This document shows positions 27,613-37,195 of a stretch of DNA of 55,221 bases, in pieces. The translations under genes and the position numbers were made by a program. The DNA is from CAZEER01 sp964511215 (GTDB taxonomy: Bacteria; Fidelibacterota; Marinisomatia; Marinisomatales; UBA1611): positions 1 to 55,221 of the forward strand of contig CAZEER010000005.1 in assembly GCA_964511215.1 (NCBI GenBank), given 5' to 3'. The notes under the pieces are model-generated. The model made no database searches. It was not told where the DNA came from and saw nothing but the letters and a program-made list of their open reading frames with translations. How positions within the stretch are numbered: the stretch's first letter is position 1; the number at the start of each line of letters is the position of its first letter.

Positions 27613-29236
27613 AATTATATACTAATCCAATTCCCATAGAATTCTGGTTAAAATTTTCTATGATCTCCTTATGCTCATAATCTGCTTTTATTTCTTGCCA
27701 AAATTTATATACTTCAATTTTATCTGAATCATCATGCCCTGTTATATTTGGTAATATATCATGAAAAGCAATTATACCACCATCACGCACAAACTCTCTG
27801 TAAATATTGAAATCTTTCTTTACACCTTCATATGAATGATCTCCATCAATAAATAGAAAGTCTATTTTTCTAGATCCTAAATAATTTTTAACCATACCTA
27901 ATGTTTCTTTAGAATGACTATTATTTTGAATAAGGTGCATTTTAGTGTTTGAATCCATCCCAAAATACTTATAAAGCTTTTTTTTCTTCCTAGGATAACC
28001 TCCTCCGAACGGTCCCTCTGGTAGATCAATAGAAATAATTATTCCACCACAACACACTCTAGACCACATAAAGAGAGTACCTCCTTTTCTTGTACCAATT
28101 TCTAATATAACCTTAGGCTTAATTGATCTGATAGTATCTGTCAATTCTATAATCTCTTTCTTTCTTTGAGACATCGAAATTCTATCATAGTAACCATAGC
28201 CAACAAAATTTTTTGTAAAATTATAATATTCTTCTGATTTTTGAAGATGAAAAGCTTTCTTAAACTTTATTTTTGTTAAAAACCATGCTAATCCATCCAA
28301 TATATCTCTTTTATTTATTTTATTTTGCGTAAAAGGATTTATTATTTGCTTTTTGAATTTTTGTTTAAACCTAGATATATCAGGATCTAAAAAAAATATA
28401 CTAACACTTTGGAAAAGTCGAATAAAATATTTTTTATTTGAGAGTTCCAAATATCGTTGGGTAGCCAAAGCGTAATAGTAGTCTTCTTTGCTTAAAATAT
28501 TTGAAAATTCCTTAAAAAATTCAACAATTAATTTTCTAGCTGCAGTTGACTTTAATTGTGTATTTGCAGTGAGAGATTTTCTATCTTGAGAGCGATCAAG
28601 ACGTACTAAGGAATCATGAATCCCAGCAATATTTGTCACTAATGAAATTCTTAAAATATAGTCCCAGTCAACTGAAATGCTTGGATATCGGGTAGAGAAA
28701 GATAGCTTATAATTTTCATGAATGGATCTTCGAATCATCATGCAACTATTAACTACTTTTAATTGTTCTCTATAATTTAATTTGAAAAAACCAACACCCA
28801 TTGGATATTGGTTCCCATTAACAAGAATTCCTGGGAACTTGGAAGTAATTATCCTTCCATCCCAATGATCTGCTATTCCAGATACAAGACCAATGTCTGG
28901 TTGCGATTCTAAATAATCATACTGCAATTTTAATCTATTTTTATAATAAAAATCATCCTGTTCAGCAATAGCAATATATTTTGAAGTATAACTTATATTA
29001 TTTATTAATTTATTTAGCGTATACCCCAAGCCTCTATTATGTCTATTTATTAACAGTTTTATACGCTTATCTTGATATTTTTTTATTACACATTCTGAAT
29101 CGTCAATAGATCCATCATCGCAAATAATTAATTCAAAATTATTAAAAGTTTGATCAATCAAACTATCTATAGTACTAGAGATAGTCTTACTCCCATTATA
29201 AACTGGTAGTACTATTGCAATATCCGGCTTAAACAT
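27605..29236 (-). CDS. Fusion: GT2 glycosyltransferase + CmcI-like/Methyltransf_24 methyltransferase
   Basis: 543 residues. Residues 1-240 are a GT2 domain (VLPVYNGSKTISSTIDSL, ICDDGSIDDS, NRGLGYTLN, the acidic metal-site region AEQDD at 91-95, and SVDWDYILRISL). After a helical linker, residues 360-543 are a class I methyltransferase-like domain with EIGTRKGGT (379-387), ISIDLPEGPFGGGYP, IDGDHSYEGVKKDF (463-476) and the FHD metal or acid motif at 491-493, as in the cephalosporin hydroxylase/CmcI group. The natural reading is that the sugar is transferred and then methylated, perhaps as a capping step. It lies 8 bp after the upstream GT4. Confidence 0.85.
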   Translation of the reverse strand: MFKPDIAIVLPVYNGSKTISSTIDSLIDQTFNNFELIICDDGSIDDSECVIKKYQDKRIKLLINRHNRGLGYTLNKLINNISYTSKYIAIAEQDDFYYKNRLKLQYDYLESQPDIGLVSGIADHWDGRIITSKFPGILVNGNQYPMGVGFFKLNYREQLKVVNSCMMIRRSIHENYKLSFSTRYPSISVDWDYILRISLVTNIAGIHDSLVRLDRSQDRKSLTANTQLKSTAARKLIVEFFKEFSNILSKEDYYYALATQRYLELSNKKYFIRLFQSVSIFFLDPDISRFKQKFKKQIINPFTQNKINKRDILDGLAWFLTKIKFKKAFHLQKSEEYYNFTKNFVGYGYYDRISMSQRKKEIIELTDTIRSIKPKVILEIGTRKGGTLFMWSRVCCGGIIISIDLPEGPFGGGYPRKKKKLYKYFGMDSNTKMHLIQNNSHSKETLGMVKNYLGSRKIDFLFIDGDHSYEGVKKDFNIYREFVRDGGIIAFHDILPNITGHDDSDKIEVYKFWQEIKADYEHKEIIENFNQNSMGIGLVYNCD

Positions 29237-29244
29237 TACCCTAT

Positions 29245-30363
29245 TTATTCTAAAATTTCAGTGTAGATATCTTGATGTTTTTGGACTTCACAATCTAGAT
29301 TGTAATTATTTTCTATATAATTTCTAAAATCTAAAGCTTGATTATGGTGTGTCTGATATTTAGACAGAATGTTTCTAAATTTTTCAATTAATGATAAAGT
29401 ATCACCTGGCTGAAAGAGTGTGTTTTCAAAAGGTTTAAGTATATCCTTTACTCCAGGGATATTGCTTGCTATCACAGGTATTCCACAAGACATAGCTTCA
29501 ATAAGAGATACGGGGCACCCTTCTTTTCGTCCTTTATTATGAGTTGGCAATACAAATATATCAGCAATAGACAAGTAATTTTGAACTTCGCTTACTTTAC
29601 CAGTAAAATATATTTTTTTTGATGCTTGTAAATGATTTTTTTTCTTCATCAAATTTTTACCATACTGATTATTATTATCCCCTACAATAATAAGTTTCAA
29701 ATGTGAATATTCCTGACACAAAATTTCAAAAGCATCAAGTAAAATTTCTACTCCTTTTACAGGAACTAGGTTTGCAACAACTAGTATAACCTTATTTTCT
29801 TTAGAAATATTATATTGCCCTAAAAGGTTTTTATCCTTTGGTCTAGGAGAGAAGTCAGTTGTATTAACCCCACGAGGAACAAGGGTAATCTTTTTCGAGT
29901 TAGAAAAAAACTTGCGAATCATTTCGTTATTTTGTACTAATATATGATTGGCTAATAAACTCCTCAATTTCCAACTATTTTTTGATTTACCTCCCCAACT
30001 CATATTCTTTTTTGTATATACCCATGGTACTCCTGCTATTCGTGAAGCTAGTGCTTCTGAGTAATCTGAGGAATAATGAAAAGAATGGATCAGATCAGGA
30101 TTAATCATTTTAATCTTATTTGAGATTCTCCAGACTTCCATTATACCTTTAAAACGATTGCTCATTTGGGCCGTGAACTCAAAAATGTGGATTGGGATTT
30201 TACTTTGTTTAACTACATTGAAAAATGCGCCTTTATCATTAAAACAGGCAATATGGGGTTCAAAAATTTCTCTATCAAGATGTTTTACAATATTAAATAA
30301 TGCCTTACCACTTCCAGCTGTATCAAAATTAGGAATAGTATATAATATTTTCCACCGTGCCAT
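29245..30363 (-). CDS. GT4 glycosyltransferase
   Basis: 372 residues from the ATG at 30363. The frame stays open 28 codons further up, but those residues overlap the asparagine-synthetase gene and do not resemble a GT4 start; the ATG lies 13 bp after that gene's stop and leads directly into MARWKILYTIPNFDTAGSGK. Motifs follow the GT4 order: HSFHYSSDYSEALAS, LVPRGVNTTDFSPRP, LVVANLVPVKGVEILLDAF, IYFTGKVSEVQNYL and RKEGCPVSLIEAMSCGIPVI. The sugar specificity is unknown. Confidence 0.86.
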   Translation of the reverse strand: MARWKILYTIPNFDTAGSGKALFNIVKHLDREIFEPHIACFNDKGAFFNVVKQSKIPIHIFEFTAQMSNRFKGIMEVWRISNKIKMINPDLIHSFHYSSDYSEALASRIAGVPWVYTKKNMSWGGKSKNSWKLRSLLANHILVQNNEMIRKFFSNSKKITLVPRGVNTTDFSPRPKDKNLLGQYNISKENKVILVVANLVPVKGVEILLDAFEILCQEYSHLKLIIVGDNNNQYGKNLMKKKNHLQASKKIYFTGKVSEVQNYLSIADIFVLPTHNKGRKEGCPVSLIEAMSCGIPVIASNIPGVKDILKPFENTLFQPGDTLSLIEKFRNILSKYQTHHNQALDFRNYIENNYNLDCEVQKHQDIYTEILE

Positions 30364-30376
30364 CTTATAACTATTT

Positions 30377-32221
30377 TTATTTATTCCAAACTGCCAAACT
30401 ATAAAGTGAAAAAAGAGGCCATTTATAATCAGTCTGCCCTGAGACATGAATTTGCAAGATATTTTCCATTTGATCTATTTTAATTCCAAAGTCATCACAA
30501 AAGTTTTTATCTAATAATGTTTCATAAAAAGTTTTTTTATATGTCGTCTTTATCCACCTTGATAATGGAACTGTAAATCCTTTTTTAATTTTTCCTGATT
30601 TTAATCCCTGATACCTTTTTTTAAAAAGTTCATAAAGCAATTTTTTTCTACCATTTAAAGGCTCATGTACTTTTACACCTTGCTTAATTACATTTTCAAT
30701 TACTGATTTTTTCAGGAATGGAACACGCACTTCTAAACCGTGAGCCATTGATGCACGATCAACTTTGGCGAGTGTTTTTTGCAACATACCATAAAATTCT
30801 GCTTTTCTAATATTGTACAAAAGTTCTTCCTTAGATTTTGGTAAATAATAATCATAATTTTCGTAACCATCAGGATAATTATATAATTGAAGATCAGGAA
30901 TTAACCTATGTATCATCATATTAGAGAAACGGCTATTCAAACCCAAATGCGCTACCCCAGGGGTCTCTTGCAGTACACACTCATTAACATATTTTTCATT
31001 AAAAATTAATTTGTCAATGCCACGCACCAAATAACGCAAATAATAAGGGAAAGACCAAAGCCAATAATTTTTAGCAATTGAACGAAATCGTTCATATCCA
31101 AAAAATAATTCATCACCTCCATCTCCTGAAAGTGCTACAGTAATATGAGACTTTGCAAACTGACTTATTACCCAAGTGGGTAAAATAGAAAAATCACCTA
31201 GAGGCTCTCCTGCCGATTTAACACATTCCTCTAATATTTTTACTGAATTATCAGCAGTCATTTTTATAGTATGATGCTCTGTATTTAAAAAATTTGCAAA
31301 TGTACTAGCAGCACTAGATTCATCATGTAACTCACTATCAGACCCAACTGTAAATGTTTTGAAAGCTTCTTTTGTCATTTCTTTTGAATAGCTGCTTATT
31401 AACGATGAATCAACTCCACCAGAAAGAAAGGAACCTAATGGAACATCAGACATTAATTGATCTTTGACTGATGATTTTATTTGTTCTTCAATATTGTTTG
31501 CAGGGTTGTTTTGATTTTCAACTTTTTGATTGAAGCGTGGGAACTCCCAATATATTCTCTTATCAATAATACCTTTAGCATTAATTGTTATAATTTCACC
31601 CGGGTTCACAGAAAATGTATTTTTAAATAGGCCAAATGGTGGTGAAATAAATTGCTGACTGAGATAAAGTTTTAAAACATTAAAATTTAAATTTTCATCC
31701 TTAAACTCAGGATGTCTAACTATCTGATTATACTGACTAGCGAAAACAAATGTTTTATGGTTCCATCCATAAAATAAAGGTTTTATCCCTGCAAAATCTC
31801 TTGTAAGAGTTAAGACCTGCTCCAAATTATCCCAAATAGCAATAGCAAACATACCATCAAAATGATCAATACTTTTTGAGATTCCCCAGGCATCAATACA
31901 TGAAACAATAGTTGCGGTATCTCCATGACTTTTTATTTCAGCGCCTCCTCCAGACAATTTATTTCTTAAATACATATGATTATAAATTTCACCATTATAT
32001 ACCACTAAATAGCGTCTACTAGGGCTCCACATAGGCTGATGTGCGTTAGAACTTTGATCTAATATTGATAACCGATTAAAACCAAATCTTAATACATTTC
32101 CTAATTGCTCAATACTCGTATGATCAGGTCCACGATTATGAGACAAACTTAACAAACTTATAAAATCATCTGATTTCATAAGTTCGTTTTTAAATGTCAC
32201 TTCACCTAAAAAACCACACAT
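30377..32221 (-). CDS. Glutamine-dependent asparagine synthetase-like amidotransferase (AsnB family)
   Basis: 614 residues, the second full AsnB-type enzyme of the block. It has C2 (MCGF), NRGPDH (29-34), R50 in NRLSILDQ, NGEIYN (76-81), the canonical PP-loop SGGVDSS (267-273), LSGDGGDELFFGYER and KVDRASMAHGLEVRVPFL. The latter residues are closer to true AsnB than in 16746-18590. In this setting it is more likely to amidate a sugar acid than free aspartate, but I cannot exclude asparagine synthesis. The 81 bp upstream contain a TTAGGCCTAA palindrome of unknown meaning. Confidence 0.86.
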   Translation of the reverse strand: MCGFLGEVTFKNELMKSDDFISLLSLSHNRGPDHTSIEQLGNVLRFGFNRLSILDQSSNAHQPMWSPSRRYLVVYNGEIYNHMYLRNKLSGGGAEIKSHGDTATIVSCIDAWGISKSIDHFDGMFAIAIWDNLEQVLTLTRDFAGIKPLFYGWNHKTFVFASQYNQIVRHPEFKDENLNFNVLKLYLSQQFISPPFGLFKNTFSVNPGEIITINAKGIIDKRIYWEFPRFNQKVENQNNPANNIEEQIKSSVKDQLMSDVPLGSFLSGGVDSSLISSYSKEMTKEAFKTFTVGSDSELHDESSAASTFANFLNTEHHTIKMTADNSVKILEECVKSAGEPLGDFSILPTWVISQFAKSHITVALSGDGGDELFFGYERFRSIAKNYWLWSFPYYLRYLVRGIDKLIFNEKYVNECVLQETPGVAHLGLNSRFSNMMIHRLIPDLQLYNYPDGYENYDYYLPKSKEELLYNIRKAEFYGMLQKTLAKVDRASMAHGLEVRVPFLKKSVIENVIKQGVKVHEPLNGRKKLLYELFKKRYQGLKSGKIKKGFTVPLSRWIKTTYKKTFYETLLDKNFCDDFGIKIDQMENILQIHVSGQTDYKWPLFSLYSLAVWNK

Positions 32222-32302
32222 CTATTTAACAGATATTAATGAACATTTAAAAAAATTTTGAAGATTTAGGCCTAATTTTTTAATAAAGATTATGGTACCT
32301 AT

Positions 32303-34102
32303 TTAAGATGATAATCTACTGATAATATAAACCTTTACAGTATTTTGATATTCTTTCCAAATTCTTGGAGGAGTATATCCCTCCAATGAAAAAAATTGAT
32401 TATAACCAAAAGATTTTAAATTATTGCGTCCCTGTCTAGTGATAATATATATATTGTCTTTCCCAATTAATCTATTTTTAGTTTTCCCCATACTATGCCA
32501 ATGCATTTGATTTTCATTTACATCATTCTTAACAATATAATATCTAACTGGTCCTGCCAAAGGAGTTGATGTTTCAATCATATCATTTGGATTAATAATG
32601 TTCTTTAGATCTTTAATAACCAATTCAGCCTGAGGAAATGTTTGATTTCTCCAATTATATATAATTCCTTTTTCATTAATGCATGTAACAGTGGAAAGTA
32701 TGAATAAACTTAATGCAACTACATTAACTATTTTTTCAAGATCTAATTGGAATAGATTAGCAAATTTTTTACATAATAATAATATCCCAGATACAATATA
32801 TAGTCCAATAATCGGATATATAAATAATAATGTTCTAGCAAATGGTAGCTTTTTCAAAAGAACCATAACAAAAATAATTAAAAAGAAAAATGAAAATAGT
32901 AATTTTCTATGTTTCTCATTACCTAGGTGAGCAATAATACCTATTATAAATATAAAAAAGATAATTACCTGAACAATATCAAAATATCCAGTATAAAAAA
33001 ACTCCCATGCTGTTAATAAATAATTAATCAAATTATCTATAATATATTTGTATTCAAGTGATTTAATATATTCATTAGCAATAATTGGTGCCATACCTTT
33101 AGCTCTAAGTATAATTGGGCTGTAAAAAATAATTGATAGAAAAATGCATGCCAAACCCACAAATACTATTGTGAATAAATCTGTTAAATAATTTGCCCTA
33201 TTAGTATTTAATAAATACCAAAATAATAGAAAAATGATTGGCATAACCATTGTGGGAACAGTCCATAAACCTAAAGAAGATATTATTACAAATAGAATCC
33301 AGAGTAATAAACTGTTTTTTTTATTCAAAGAATCAATAATACATAATAATAATAATGTAAAAAAAGTAATCATTGTATAGCCACGGGCATTAACAGAATA
33401 GCTAACTAATGGAATTGCATTAGCGCTAAAAGCAAAGAGTAGAATAGCTATATGTTTATCAAAAATTTTCCTAGAAAAAATATATATAAATACAATAGTC
33501 AAAATACCAAATAATAATGAAGGAATTCGGAACACCCATTCTTCATTACCAAATAATACATAGCATAACCTTGATAATATCGAATGAAATACATGATTAT
33601 TGGTATTAAAATAATTAGAGATTGTATTTACCCATGAAATAGAAACAAAATGGTAAAATGTCTTTGCCTCGTCATGAAATATTGGACGATTTATATACAT
33701 CAATCTTATGATAATACCAATGAATAGCACTCCTAAAACAATACTATTATGAGTTAATCTTCTAGCCGCAAAAAATAATCGAATCTCTTTACGAATTACC
33801 GATAAATACATTTCTGTCTCATCTATAATTCGTCTTATAATTTTAATACAGTATTCTTTTTTTTGATATATTAAGGAAATTGAAAAAAAAAGCAATATAC
33901 TAAATAACAAACAAACAATTTTAAAAGATGTGTGATATTCATTTGTATAGAATTGGTAAGGATCATTAGGGCGGAAACTATTTATAAAGTCTAATACCGA
34001 CTCGTATGGTACAAAAAGAATAGATATTGAAAAAATAATAAAAAAAGCTAGTATTAACAGTATTATACTATGAATAGTAACTATAGTTTTTATCCTAACC
34101 AT
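32303..34102 (-). CDS. GT39/ArnT-like polytopic glycosyltransferase (GT-C fold)
   Basis: 599 residues with about 12 hydrophobic segments. The first large loop carries the GT-C acidic pair in NRPIFHDEAKTFYHF (D144, E145), followed by RIPSLLFGILTIVFIYIFSRKIF, the usual PMT_2-like (PF13231) layout, and a soluble C-terminal tail of about 100 residues. Such enzymes use polyprenyl-phosphate sugars as donors on the periplasmic side of the inner membrane. A candidate maker of such donors is the GT2 domain at 41822-44002. The N-terminal 110 residues are longer than usual. Confidence 0.75.
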   Translation of the reverse strand: MVRIKTIVTIHSIILLILAFFIIFSISILFVPYESVLDFINSFRPNDPYQFYTNEYHTSFKIVCLLFSILLFFSISLIYQKKEYCIKIIRRIIDETEMYLSVIRKEIRLFFAARRLTHNSIVLGVLFIGIIIRLMYINRPIFHDEAKTFYHFVSISWVNTISNYFNTNNHVFHSILSRLCYVLFGNEEWVFRIPSLLFGILTIVFIYIFSRKIFDKHIAILLFAFSANAIPLVSYSVNARGYTMITFFTLLLLCIIDSLNKKNSLLLWILFVIISSLGLWTVPTMVMPIIFLLFWYLLNTNRANYLTDLFTIVFVGLACIFLSIIFYSPIILRAKGMAPIIANEYIKSLEYKYIIDNLINYLLTAWEFFYTGYFDIVQVIIFFIFIIGIIAHLGNEKHRKLLFSFFFLIIFVMVLLKKLPFARTLLFIYPIIGLYIVSGILLLCKKFANLFQLDLEKIVNVVALSLFILSTVTCINEKGIIYNWRNQTFPQAELVIKDLKNIINPNDMIETSTPLAGPVRYYIVKNDVNENQMHWHSMGKTKNRLIGKDNIYIITRQGRNNLKSFGYNQFFSLEGYTPPRIWKEYQNTVKVYIISRLSS

Positions 34103-34197
34103 CGGATTATAGTATTATGATGAAAATACAACAATGATAAAGCAAAATTAATCAATTAATATTTTGTGTGAAAAATTTTAAGAATTATTAAGATGAA

Positions 34198-35055
34198 TTA
34201 TTTGGTAGCAATAACATGACCATTTATAAATTTTCTAAAAATTGTAAGAAGAGATAAATATTTTTTTAAACTATAAGGGAAAATTGATAGAAATAATTCA
34301 ACAATTATAGATAATTGAATTGGTAAATAAATTCGATGACCCTTTATTCCAGTTAAAAGTTTTATTCTTCTAAATCCTGCTTTATTTAATACCAAGTATA
34401 ATTCAAGATTACTGTATTCTTTTAAATGAAAGCCCACCGCTTCATTATGAAAAAATTTTGATACATCATGAGGACCAAAAAACTTGTGTGGTGTCTGGAA
34501 AACATATATTCCTTTATTTTTTAAAAGGTTATAAACATTAGATAAATGAATATCGAGGTCTTCGGGGTGAAAATGCTCTAATAATTGATTGCTATATGCT
34601 ATGTGAAAAAAATGATTTTTATTTGGCATAGATGTACTATCTGAGGCAATATAAATTTCAACATTTTTTGGGATAATCCATTCGTCAGAAATATTTTCAT
34701 CTGAAACATCTATTCCCATTATATAATTAACATATGGTGATAAACTAATCGTAAGGCTAAAGTCGCCAGAACCAATTTCAATAAAATTGGTGTATTTTTT
34801 TAAAAATGGGCTAAGAAATTTTATCTGCCTTTGTGTTCTTTCATTTACATAATTTTTATTTCTTGTTTTTAACTTAATAGGATTGTCAGGAAGTTTTTTA
34901 TAAAAATCATCATATAATATTTTATAAAGGCTTGCCCTTTCTGGATTTGGTGTGTTTTTTAATTTAGTAGCATATTTAATTTCTAATTTATATTGTTTTA
35001 AAATGCGACATTTCTCCGAATTAGTTAGATTCGCATATTCTTTTTTGAATTGCAT
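34198..35055 (-). CDS. Class I SAM-dependent methyltransferase
   Basis: 285 residues. Residues about 90-190 form the SAM fold: FIEIGSGDFSLTISLS, the acidic GIDVSDENI, SNQLLEHFHPEDLDIHL and LKNKGIYVFQTPHKF. About 85 N-terminal residues are helical and rich in lysine, and the C-terminus has a hydrophobic patch (LPIQLSIIVELFLSIFPY) that may touch the membrane. It lies 13 bp from the epimerase gene at 35069, so a deoxysugar or glycan acceptor is likely; the position methylated is unknown. Confidence 0.8.
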   Translation of the reverse strand: MQFKKEYANLTNSEKCRILKQYKLEIKYATKLKNTPNPERASLYKILYDDFYKKLPDNPIKLKTRNKNYVNERTQRQIKFLSPFLKKYTNFIEIGSGDFSLTISLSPYVNYIMGIDVSDENISDEWIIPKNVEIYIASDSTSMPNKNHFFHIAYSNQLLEHFHPEDLDIHLSNVYNLLKNKGIYVFQTPHKFFGPHDVSKFFHNEAVGFHLKEYSNLELYLVLNKAGFRRIKLLTGIKGHRIYLPIQLSIIVELFLSIFPYSLKKYLSLLTIFRKFINGHVIATK

Positions 35056-35068
35056 TAATTAAGATTAA

Positions 35069-36043
35069 TTACTTATTGGATAAAGTATGATTCAATTTCC
35101 AATCAATTACCTGTTTTAAACCATTTTCCAGACTAATACTAGTTTTAAATCCTAACTCATTTTTTGCTTTTTCAGTACTTCCTACCCGGTTCGTAACTAG
35201 AGTTTTATCTGAGTTTTTTTTAATAAAATCAATGGGAATATTTTTTTTCATTAATTTTTGTATTTTATTACAGATATCTAAAATTGATATTTTCTTCCCA
35301 CTACTAATATTATAGGTCTCACATGATTTTGATGACTCCATTGCCATTAAAAGACTTCTGCAAGCATCTTTTACAAATACAAAATCAAAGGATTGACTTC
35401 CATCACCAAATATTTTTGGAGGAAGATTATTTTCCAAACAATCTATAATTTTCATAATAATTGCAACATATGCTCCACTATAATCCAATCGAGGACCGTA
35501 TATATTCATAAAACGCAATGCCGCATAGTCTAGACCATATTTGTAATGAAATGCTTGTAAAAAGGATTCTCCAGCAAGTTTTGTAGCTGCATAAATATCT
35601 CTAAAATTAAATGGGTGATTTTCATCCATTGGAGTATATTTTGCATTACCATATACTGATGAGCTAGATGCATAAACAATTCTTTTTATATTATTTTTTA
35701 TACAGGACTCAAGGAGGTTAAATGTGCCATTAACATTCACATTTAATGCAGACCGTGGGTATTTTTGACAGTGGGGTAATGATAATGAAGCTAAATGAAA
35801 AACAGCGTCAATATTATTTGTTGCTGATATAACTTCATCAATTGAAGTAATATCACCTTTTAATCCAAATAATTCGAACCGATCATCATTTAAAGCATTT
35901 TTCAGATTATGACTGCCTCCTCTTATAAAATTATCCAGAACTATAACTTTTCTAACATCTTCTTCAAGCAACATATCGACCAAATGTGAACCTATGAAAC
36001 CTGCTCCACCAGTAACTAAAAAGACTTTACCTTTCAATCTCAT
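35069..36043 (-). CDS. NAD-dependent nucleotide-sugar epimerase/dehydratase (extended SDR)
   Basis: 324 residues, full length. NAD motif VTGGAGFIGSHLVD (10-23), HLASLSLP, YASSSSVYG, catalytic Y151-x3-K155 in DIYAATKLAGES, and RFMNIYGPR are all present. The Y-x-A-T-K-x-x-GE and D-F-V-F-V-x-D segments are typical of UDP-glucose 4-epimerase-like enzymes. It could act as a 4-epimerase for UDP-Glc/GlcNAc or as a related deoxysugar enzyme. The ATG overlaps the aminotransferase stop by 4 bp, so the two may act on the same pathway. Confidence 0.87.
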   Translation of the reverse strand: MRLKGKVFLVTGGAGFIGSHLVDMLLEEDVRKVIVLDNFIRGGSHNLKNALNDDRFELFGLKGDITSIDEVISATNNIDAVFHLASLSLPHCQKYPRSALNVNVNGTFNLLESCIKNNIKRIVYASSSSVYGNAKYTPMDENHPFNFRDIYAATKLAGESFLQAFHYKYGLDYAALRFMNIYGPRLDYSGAYVAIIMKIIDCLENNLPPKIFGDGSQSFDFVFVKDACRSLLMAMESSKSCETYNISSGKKISILDICNKIQKLMKKNIPIDFIKKNSDKTLVTNRVGSTEKAKNELGFKTSISLENGLKQVIDWKLNHTLSNK

Positions 36044-37149
36044 AAACCAAAGAAAGATTTTATTTTTTTTGATACAAAATAAATCTGATCTTTATCTAAA
36101 TGTTCCGCAATAGGAATAGTTATCATAGTATCAGCATCTAACTCAGTATTAGGAAAATCCCCAATTTTATATCCTAGACCCTGGTAACACTTTTGAAGGT
36201 GTATAGGTATAGGGTAGTGTACTTTAGTTTCAATACCGTTAGAATTTAAATAATCCATTAATTTTTCACGCTGTTTTGTGCGTATCACAAAAAAATTATG
36301 AACGTTTTTATATCCTTTAACTTTTGGAGGTAATTTAATTTCTGAAATTCCAATTAACTCGCTATAATAAATTGCTGCATTAGTTAATCTTCGATGTAAG
36401 GATTCTTGAATGACATCTAACTTCTTATACATTATTGCTGCATATATATTATCTAGTCTGGAATTAAGACCGATCAAAACAGTTGATTCTCGGTCTTCCA
36501 AACCAAAATTCCTATGTAGATTACATTGATTATATAAATCTTCATTATTGGTAGTGATTACTCCAGAATCTCCTAAGCTAGCAAGAATTTTTGCTGGATG
36601 TAAACTAAAACAATTTATATCTCCCATACTACCTGTTAAGTGCTCTCCTACTTTAGCACCGTGACTTTGTGCACAATCTTCAATAATAAAAATTTTTTCA
36701 CCAATAATTTCTCTTAACTTAAAAATATCAACAGGAAAGCCAAAAAGATGGACTGGGATAATTGCTTTTGTATTTTGATTTATAACAAATTTTATTTTTT
36801 CTAGATCCATATTCATTGTTATACTATCCACATCAACAAAAACTGGTTTAGCTCCAACTAAAGAAATTGCCTGAGCAGTTGCAATATAACTATTTGGTAC
36901 AGTAACAACCTCATCGCCAGGCCCAATACCCAATGATTTAAGAGCTATTATTAATGCATCTGTGCCCGAATTAACGCCTACAGTAAAGCGACAATTAATG
37001 AGTCTGGAAAACTTTTCTTCAAAAAGTTTCACATCTGGTCCTAATATAAATGTTGATGATTCAATATGCTGTTCAACTACAGATAGAATATGATCCTTAA
37101 TTTGTATATTATTATACTTTAAATCAAAAAGTGGAATACTAAAGTTCAT
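36040..37149 (-). CDS. DegT/DnrJ/EryC1/StrS-family sugar aminotransferase
   Basis: 369 residues. NSGTDALIIAL (60-70), D158 in IEDCAQSHGA and a PLP lysine K187 in FSLHPAKILASLGDSG are visible. The LHPAK-x4-LGDSG form resembles 3-keto or 4-keto sugar aminotransferases such as FdtB/QdtB or ArnB, and differs from the YANKN type at 7974, so this is probably a second amino-sugar branch. It is translationally coupled to the SDR at 35069. Substrate uncertain. Confidence 0.87.
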   Translation of the reverse strand: MNFSIPLFDLKYNNIQIKDHILSVVEQHIESSTFILGPDVKLFEEKFSRLINCRFTVGVNSGTDALIIALKSLGIGPGDEVVTVPNSYIATAQAISLVGAKPVFVDVDSITMNMDLEKIKFVINQNTKAIIPVHLFGFPVDIFKLREIIGEKIFIIEDCAQSHGAKVGEHLTGSMGDINCFSLHPAKILASLGDSGVITTNNEDLYNQCNLHRNFGLEDRESTVLIGLNSRLDNIYAAIMYKKLDVIQESLHRRLTNAAIYYSELIGISEIKLPPKVKGYKNVHNFFVIRTKQREKLMDYLNSNGIETKVHYPIPIHLQKCYQGLGYKIGDFPNTELDADTMITIPIAEHLDKDQIYFVSKKIKSFFGL

Positions 37150-37195
37150 TTTTTCAATTATATATCCAATCTTAAAATGTAATTATTAGATAATA

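Noticed and set aside
30158..30370. Plus-strand 70-codon open frame inside the GT4 gene
   Set aside because: It lies fully antisense to a well-supported GT4 domain and its peptide has no recognisable features.
30364..30447. Longer N-terminus for the GT4 gene
   Set aside because: The extra 28 residues overlap the AsnB gene and do not fit a GT4 N-terminal strand; the ATG at 30363 starts directly at the conserved region.
32222..32302. TTAGGCCTAA palindrome flanked by A and T runs as a possible terminator or operator
   Set aside because: The perfect palindrome has no loop and the flanking A/T runs are common in this AT-rich sequence; no second copy seen.
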